Assembly: GCA_046590885.1 (NCBI GenBank) | Contig: JBKJTS010000060.1 | Span: forward strand, 1 to 9,345 | DNA: 9,345 bases | From: Ga0077554 sp046590885 | GTDB taxonomy: Bacteria > Pseudomonadota > Gammaproteobacteria > Ga0077554 > Ga007554 | Direction: 5' to 3' | In this document: positions 6,013 to 9,345 of the stretch, one piece after another | How the letters are laid out: the number at the start of each line of letters is the position of its first letter | How positions within the stretch are numbered: position 1 is the first letter of the stretch | The notes under the pieces: model-generated | The model's database searches: none | The model's input: the letters and a program-made list of their open reading frames with translations, nothing else | What the model was told of the DNA's origin: nothing | Made by a program: the position numbers and the translations under genes

Positions 6013-6372
6013 TTGAATTTAGTCGATAACCCCGCCGAAAGCAAGGCTTCCGGTCAACGCGGGGAAACTTCGCTTAGTTTGATCCCAGGGAAACCTGGCT
6101 GCTATCGCATCCTGGTTGGCGAGTCACTCTGGCGCGCAGCTCAAGTGGTCGGCGTTCATTGTCTGCCGGTTTATGTGCAAACGCTATTAGCGGAGGAGGG
6201 CGCTTTTGAAAACATTCGCAACCCGATACTGTGCGCACGGGCCATGATGCGTTTGTTACAGGCCGACCCCCAGCTGACACGTTCCGCATTGGCTGCCCGT
6301 ACTGGTATGACCCTATCGAGTGTGAATCTGGTTAGTGCTTTTCCGTACCAGCGCCTGTCAATATCTTCGCGT
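6013..6372 (+). pseudogene. ParB-like partition protein, truncated at both ends
   Basis: An open frame with only a TTG start (6013) and no SD runs to TGA 6550-6552, but just its first part looks like a real protein. GCYRILVGESLWRAAQVVGVHCLPV matches the ParB/Spo0J segment G-x-Y-x-I-I-x-G-E-R-R-W-R-A-A-x-x-A-G. RNPILCARAMMRLLQ and LTRSALAARTGMTLSSV match the linker and helix-turn-helix. In GESLWRA the GERR arginines of ParB CTPases are changed to S and L. The usual N-terminus (P-x-Q-P-R and the G-x-x-x-P-L strand) is missing upstream, and after about residue 115 the frame simply runs antisense through the end of the TIGR03747-like gene. ParB-type genes are normal cargo near one end of such elements. 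I read this as a remnant left by deletion, with a junction at about 6345-6376. Confidence 0.6.
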
Positions 6373-6375
6373 ACC

Positions 6376-7056
6376 CTAAAGATATTTTTTGTAGAAGGCC
6401 ACTACGCCTCGCAAAAAGCAGCCAAAAAAGAGTGCGGCAGGGAGTATTACCCAGCGCGGGTCGAGGGGGTAAGGCCAGCACAGGTAGAAGGCGCAAGCCC
6501 CAATAATGACGAAGGCCAGGAGACGTTTGAAGGTGTGATAGAGATCGGTTGACTCAATGCCGCCCCCGCCCCGGCGTAAAATACGGGCGGCGCCGCCATC
6601 CACGACTGCGGCAGCGCCGATCAGCAGGAACAGCGGCAACGACAGTACGAGTACACCCAGTCGCAGGGCGTATAGCGCCAGCCCCATCATTGACGTAATG
6701 ATAACGGGCCAGCAGACTTTGACCATCTCGCGCACAAAGTCAGGTTCCTGTATTTGCGCCGACGGTGCAGGAGCGGCATAGCCGCGCAGCGCGGCATCCG
6801 CGCCGGTGGCGCCGAATAGCCCATCATAGAGGGCGTCACGCACTTTGATCGGTAGCGCTAACCGGATGCCGGAGGCCGAGATACGCGCTATGTCATCACT
6901 GACTAATTTCTCCATCCGTGAGACACCCTGGGGACCCCACAACCAGAGGGCGCAGGTCAGATCGATGAGCAGCGCTAACAGGGGTATCCACAATAGAAAC
7001 CACTTTGTTGTGACCCAGGTGAGGCTGGGGTCGCGGCGCGGAGGGAGCATGAACAT
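6376..7056 (-). CDS. ICE membrane protein, TIGR03747/DUF4400-like
   Basis: A 226-residue inner-membrane protein of conjugative elements. The N-terminus is polar (MLPPRRDPSLTWVTTKW), followed by a first membrane segment (about 21-43, LLWIPLLALLIDLTCALWLW). A soluble stretch follows (VRDALYDGLFGATGADAAL, about 73-91), then two close segments at about 113-130 and 133-150. The end has two more (about 188-200 and 207-222) and closes with AFYKKYL. This layout and its place directly after traD match the TIGR03747 family of PFGI-1-type elements, which is believed to belong to the transfer apparatus though its role is unknown. The length is normal for the family, so it looks intact. ATG 7056 is preceded by GAGGGA at a good distance and lies 13 bp after the traD stop. 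Downstream, the expected RAQPRD and further secretion genes are missing. Confidence 0.85.
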   Translation of the reverse strand: MFMLPPRRDPSLTWVTTKWFLLWIPLLALLIDLTCALWLWGPQGVSRMEKLVSDDIARISASGIRLALPIKVRDALYDGLFGATGADAALRGYAAPAPSAQIQEPDFVREMVKVCWPVIITSMMGLALYALRLGVLVLSLPLFLLIGAAAVVDGGAARILRRGGGGIESTDLYHTFKRLLAFVIIGACAFYLCWPYPLDPRWVILPAALFFGCFLRGVVAFYKKYL

Positions 7057-7069
7057 GGGTCATTCCCTC

Positions 7070-9136
7070 TTATACCGCAGACTCATCATCGTAGGACCGA
7101 CGCGCTGCCAATTCCGCCGCCATTGCGGCTAATGACCCCGGAAAGCACGGGTCATTGCTGGCATCAATCAGCGGAAACCGCAGTTTTCGCAAGCGTTGAC
7201 CGCTAATCAAGGCAAAAGCCTGCCCCTTGGGTAGATTCACCAGATCGGCGGGGGACACCATCTCGATCTCAACTTCTTTGATAATGTCCTTAGTTTGTGA
7301 GGTGAACTGCGAACTGCTGCCGGGGTCGTTGCGATCTGAAGTACCGGAATCGGTCATCTTGTACCGCGCGCGTACTTTTTGCAGCCGATCCGTGAGGATG
7401 CGCGCGGTTTCGATGTTTTGCACGCGCAGCACGATGAGGGTGTTCAGGTTGCCGATCACCTGGCCGGCCTTGGCTCTGGAGCCGAACTTGGCCTCGATGT
7501 CAGAGATAGTCTGGGTGTACACCGTCACCTGGTAGCCCGCGCCGCCCGCCTTGTTGACCATGGGGACAAATTCGTCACCGACCAGCTGGTTAAACTCGTC
7601 GGCATGAATCGCCAGTCGCGGCAGGGGATCGGGCGCACCCGAAGGCGCTTTGGGTAACCCGTAGTCCACGCCGAATTTGTAGATCTGGCCGGCGACTGAA
7701 GTCAAATCCGCGAACATCGCACTGCCCACCGCCGCAGCAACCTCGGGATCAGACATCGCATCCAGTCCCACATAGACAATCCCGCCCCGGCGAATGATCT
7801 TGAGCCAGTCGATGACGGGGCGCGTATCGGCCAGGTCGCTGTAATCCGGCGACAGCAACTGGCCGACCCTGCCGGTGGTGAGTTTTTCCAGCAGCGGCAA
7901 GAGCGATGCCGTGATTTTGTCGAAATAGGTACGGTCGTAGGTAAATGCCCCGCGCAGGCTGTCCACCACCGGATCGTAGATATTATATTGGAGCAGGGTC
8001 TCGGCCAGGGCTATTGCATGATAACCGCGCCCCTTATAGGTCATTTGCAAGGTTTTGTTGCCATTAACGCCGCCCTCGATGCGTTGCACGGTCTGTTGCC
8101 AGCCGGCCGGGCCGTGGCGTGCGAGCCAGTGCTCGGTATATTCGATAAACAGCGCCTCGATATTCGTCACATAGCGCTGAATGGAGGTGAAGTCCGGTTT
8201 ACGGCCCAGTGCCACCAACGCGCGGGCCACCGAGTTGGAGAAGCGCCAGGCGAATTCCCGGAACGCGGCCGAATTACCCTGATCAGGTAACTGCCCCGCG
8301 ATGCGCCCCGCGACCTCGGTAATGCGGCTGAAACTGCCGATCGGGTTGTAGCGCGCGGAAATGTCCGGGTGGCCGAGGTTGAAAATGGTGAACTCGTCCA
8401 GACGCCCGGCGCGTTTGGCTTCGGCGTACATGCGCCGTAATAACGCTTCGTCACCCTTGGGGTCGAAAACAATGGTCACATCGCCGCGCCGGATGTCGGC
8501 GGCGGCCAGCAGTTCCAGGACCCGGGTTTTGCCTACGCGCGTGGTGCCGAGTACCAGCGTATGCCCGACCCGTTCGCCGAGATCCATAAATTCGTTTTGT
8601 TCGTGATCGGCGCCCACGCCGTGCAGCACGCTATCTTCACCGACCGGGGGATGGGGTCTGAGCGGATTGAGCGGATGATCCCAGCCGAGCGCCCGCGTCA
8701 GCGGCCGCAACAGCGGTCGGTGTTCGGCCGCGTTTTCCAGGGCGCGAGCGCTGCGATAGAGCCTGCTGGGAGTGAGAAAGCGGGCACGCGTTTTCGGATC
8801 GCGCGCCTCGAACACGCGCTGGGTGTGCTCTGGTCCCCAGGTGAAACCGCGCCCCAAAAACAGGCGGCGATCCGAGACGGGGATCGCCTCGGGCCGTAGC
8901 ACATAACGCGGCATGCGCCGCAGATGACCCCGGTAACGCAGTACCTGCGCTCCTTGCCAGGCGCGCCACAGCGCCAGGGTAGAGAAGCCCGCTGCCGCGC
9001 CGAGCGCGATGGGCGGGGGCAGAAAAAACAACTGGGGCGCCGCCACGCAAGCGGCGGCGCACAGCGTCATCACGGCCGCCGGGGCTAACTCCACGGCGGA
9101 GCGTAACCGATTCTCCAGCGGATGATCGCCGTTCAT
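7070..9136 (-). CDS. traD: type IV conjugative coupling protein TraD (SXT/TOL/PFGI-1 type)
   Basis: A 688-residue VirD4/TraD-class ATPase that delivers the relaxase-DNA complex to the type IV secretion channel at the inner membrane. The N-terminus has two membrane segments (about 18-34 and 37-58). The Walker A loop is GTTRVGKT (197-204), followed by VTIVFDPKGDEALLRRMY, the conserved D-P-K-G-D strand. Walker B is LAIHADEFNQL with D513-E514, and the helicase-like sensor part follows in TVYTQTISDIEAKFG and NLNTLIVLRVQN. The C-terminus contains VSPADLVNLPKGQAFALI, typical of this ICE subfamily. No truncation is visible. The start overlaps the upstream stop as ATGA, so it is translationally coupled to the preceding gene, and the membrane protein gene follows after 13 bp. 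An all-alpha domain insertion lies between about 230 and 420, as usual for coupling proteins. Confidence 0.94.
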   Translation of the reverse strand: MNGDHPLENRLRSAVELAPAAVMTLCAAACVAAPQLFFLPPPIALGAAAGFSTLALWRAWQGAQVLRYRGHLRRMPRYVLRPEAIPVSDRRLFLGRGFTWGPEHTQRVFEARDPKTRARFLTPSRLYRSARALENAAEHRPLLRPLTRALGWDHPLNPLRPHPPVGEDSVLHGVGADHEQNEFMDLGERVGHTLVLGTTRVGKTRVLELLAAADIRRGDVTIVFDPKGDEALLRRMYAEAKRAGRLDEFTIFNLGHPDISARYNPIGSFSRITEVAGRIAGQLPDQGNSAAFREFAWRFSNSVARALVALGRKPDFTSIQRYVTNIEALFIEYTEHWLARHGPAGWQQTVQRIEGGVNGNKTLQMTYKGRGYHAIALAETLLQYNIYDPVVDSLRGAFTYDRTYFDKITASLLPLLEKLTTGRVGQLLSPDYSDLADTRPVIDWLKIIRRGGIVYVGLDAMSDPEVAAAVGSAMFADLTSVAGQIYKFGVDYGLPKAPSGAPDPLPRLAIHADEFNQLVGDEFVPMVNKAGGAGYQVTVYTQTISDIEAKFGSRAKAGQVIGNLNTLIVLRVQNIETARILTDRLQKVRARYKMTDSGTSDRNDPGSSSQFTSQTKDIIKEVEIEMVSPADLVNLPKGQAFALISGQRLRKLRFPLIDASNDPCFPGSLAAMAAELAARRSYDDESAV

Positions 9137-9345
9137 GAATCCACTGCGCGCAGAAAGGGGTTGGGGGCCGGCGGTGGACCCGAAAAGAGGGTTTTTATCT
9201 CGGGAATGAGGAGTCCTTTCAGGACCTGCGCGGTGCGATCGTGATTTCCGCCGGGCCGCTCGACGCGGTAGTGGTGGATGTTGGAGCCATCGCGCGCGGG
9301 TTGATGCAGCTTGAGGCCGCAGAATTGTTTCTGCAGCGCTTCCCA
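9133..9345 (-). CDS. unidentified ICE gene upstream of traD, C-terminal end (partial)
   Basis: An open frame enters from the right edge and ends at TGA 9135-9133, overlapping the traD ATG (ATGA). The visible 70 residues are WEALQKQFCGLK, then SNIHHYRVERPGGNHDRTA, VLKGLLIPEIKTLF and a Pro-rich tail ending RAVDS. They are soluble and basic, with one cysteine and no membrane segment. GC content and codon use match traD. The tight overlap marks it as part of the same transfer operon. In related elements a TIGR03765 (PFL_4695-like) gene lies near here, but I do not recognise its sequence in this tail, so I assign no family. Confidence 0.75.
   Translation of the reverse strand, partial: WEALQKQFCGLKLHQPARDGSNIHHYRVERPGGNHDRTAQVLKGLLIPEIKTLFSGPPPAPNPFLRAVDS

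Larger units (their letters stand above)
5854..9345. mobile_element. integrative conjugative element (remnant), left end
   Basis: From the tmRNA att fragment rightward the sequence changes character: a short AT-rich zone, then GC-rich coding DNA unlike the genes to the left. It carries a PFGI-1/ICEclc-like conjugation cluster: the end of an unidentified gene, a TraD-type coupling protein and a TIGR03747-like membrane protein, all on the minus strand. A ParB-like fragment lies at the tip. The many secretion genes that normally follow TIGR03747 are absent between it and the att site, so this end is deleted or rearranged. The element continues past the right edge, and no integrase is visible here. 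Confidence 0.75.

Noticed and set aside
5958..6029. 23-codon frame starting MVPPTKTRPLVVRLL
   Set aside because: It could be the tail of a lost gene, but it is too short and has no SD or match.
6029..6064. CCCCGC/GCGGGG inverted repeat at the start of the ParB-like fragment
   Set aside because: The 6-bp arms are separated by 23 nt in GC-rich DNA with no T tract, which chance explains.
6373..6552. C-terminal extension of the ParB-like frame
   Set aside because: It is antisense to the intact TIGR03747-like gene and no longer resembles ParB. It is open only by chance.
1..9345. CRISPR arrays, tRNA and rRNA genes, riboswitches, toxin-antitoxin or defence genes
   Set aside because: No regularly spaced repeats, cloverleafs, conserved RNA elements or such gene families were seen.

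Overview
The window looks like DNA from a proteobacterium, probably gamma or beta. The support is a LigD with the 3'-phosphoesterase, ligase, polymerase order seen in Pseudomonas, a tmRNA 3' end of the GCCGCCTCCACCA type, and conjugation genes of the PFGI-1/ICEclc-like class. I cannot name a genus. The window has two parts of visibly different base composition, meeting near 5854-5870.

Left part (1-5853), ordinary chromosome of moderate GC. It opens with the C-terminal end of an M48-type metallopeptidase (+). A convergent two-gene operon for non-homologous end joining follows on the minus strand: ku (3698 to 2793) then ligD (2787 to about 270). Ku would bind double-strand ends and LigD would trim, fill and seal them. 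The ligD reading frame breaks at a run of five G (561-565). The missing polymerase C-terminus is intact in another frame, so this is one single-base frameshift in an otherwise complete 838-codon gene. Divergent from ku is an exported protein of unknown function (3876-4472, +). Next comes a minus-strand pair with overlapping stop and start codons: an ArsR-type repressor (5526-5188) and an SRPBCC/AHSA1-type protein (5191-4685). They share a good sigma70-type promoter, which sits inside a 32-bp interrupted palindrome that is a likely autoregulatory operator.

Junction (about 5780-5960). On the minus strand lie the last bases of a tmRNA gene (CCA end at 5854), then an 11-bp hairpin with nine T, then a second GC-rich hairpin with five T. 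Only the 3' end of the tmRNA is present. This is how the distal att site looks after an element integrates into ssrA. Direct repeats of AATGTTACTG lie just inside.

Right part (5870-9345), a GC-rich integrative conjugative element or its remnant. On the minus strand are the end of an unidentified gene (to 9133), a TraD-type coupling protein (9136-7070) and a DUF4400/TIGR03747-like membrane protein (7056-6376), probably one operon. The rest of the type IV secretion operon expected downstream is replaced by a plus-strand fragment of a ParB-like gene (about 6013-6372), followed by the att site. The simplest reading is that this end of the element has suffered a large internal deletion and lies against the chromosome through an ssrA att site.
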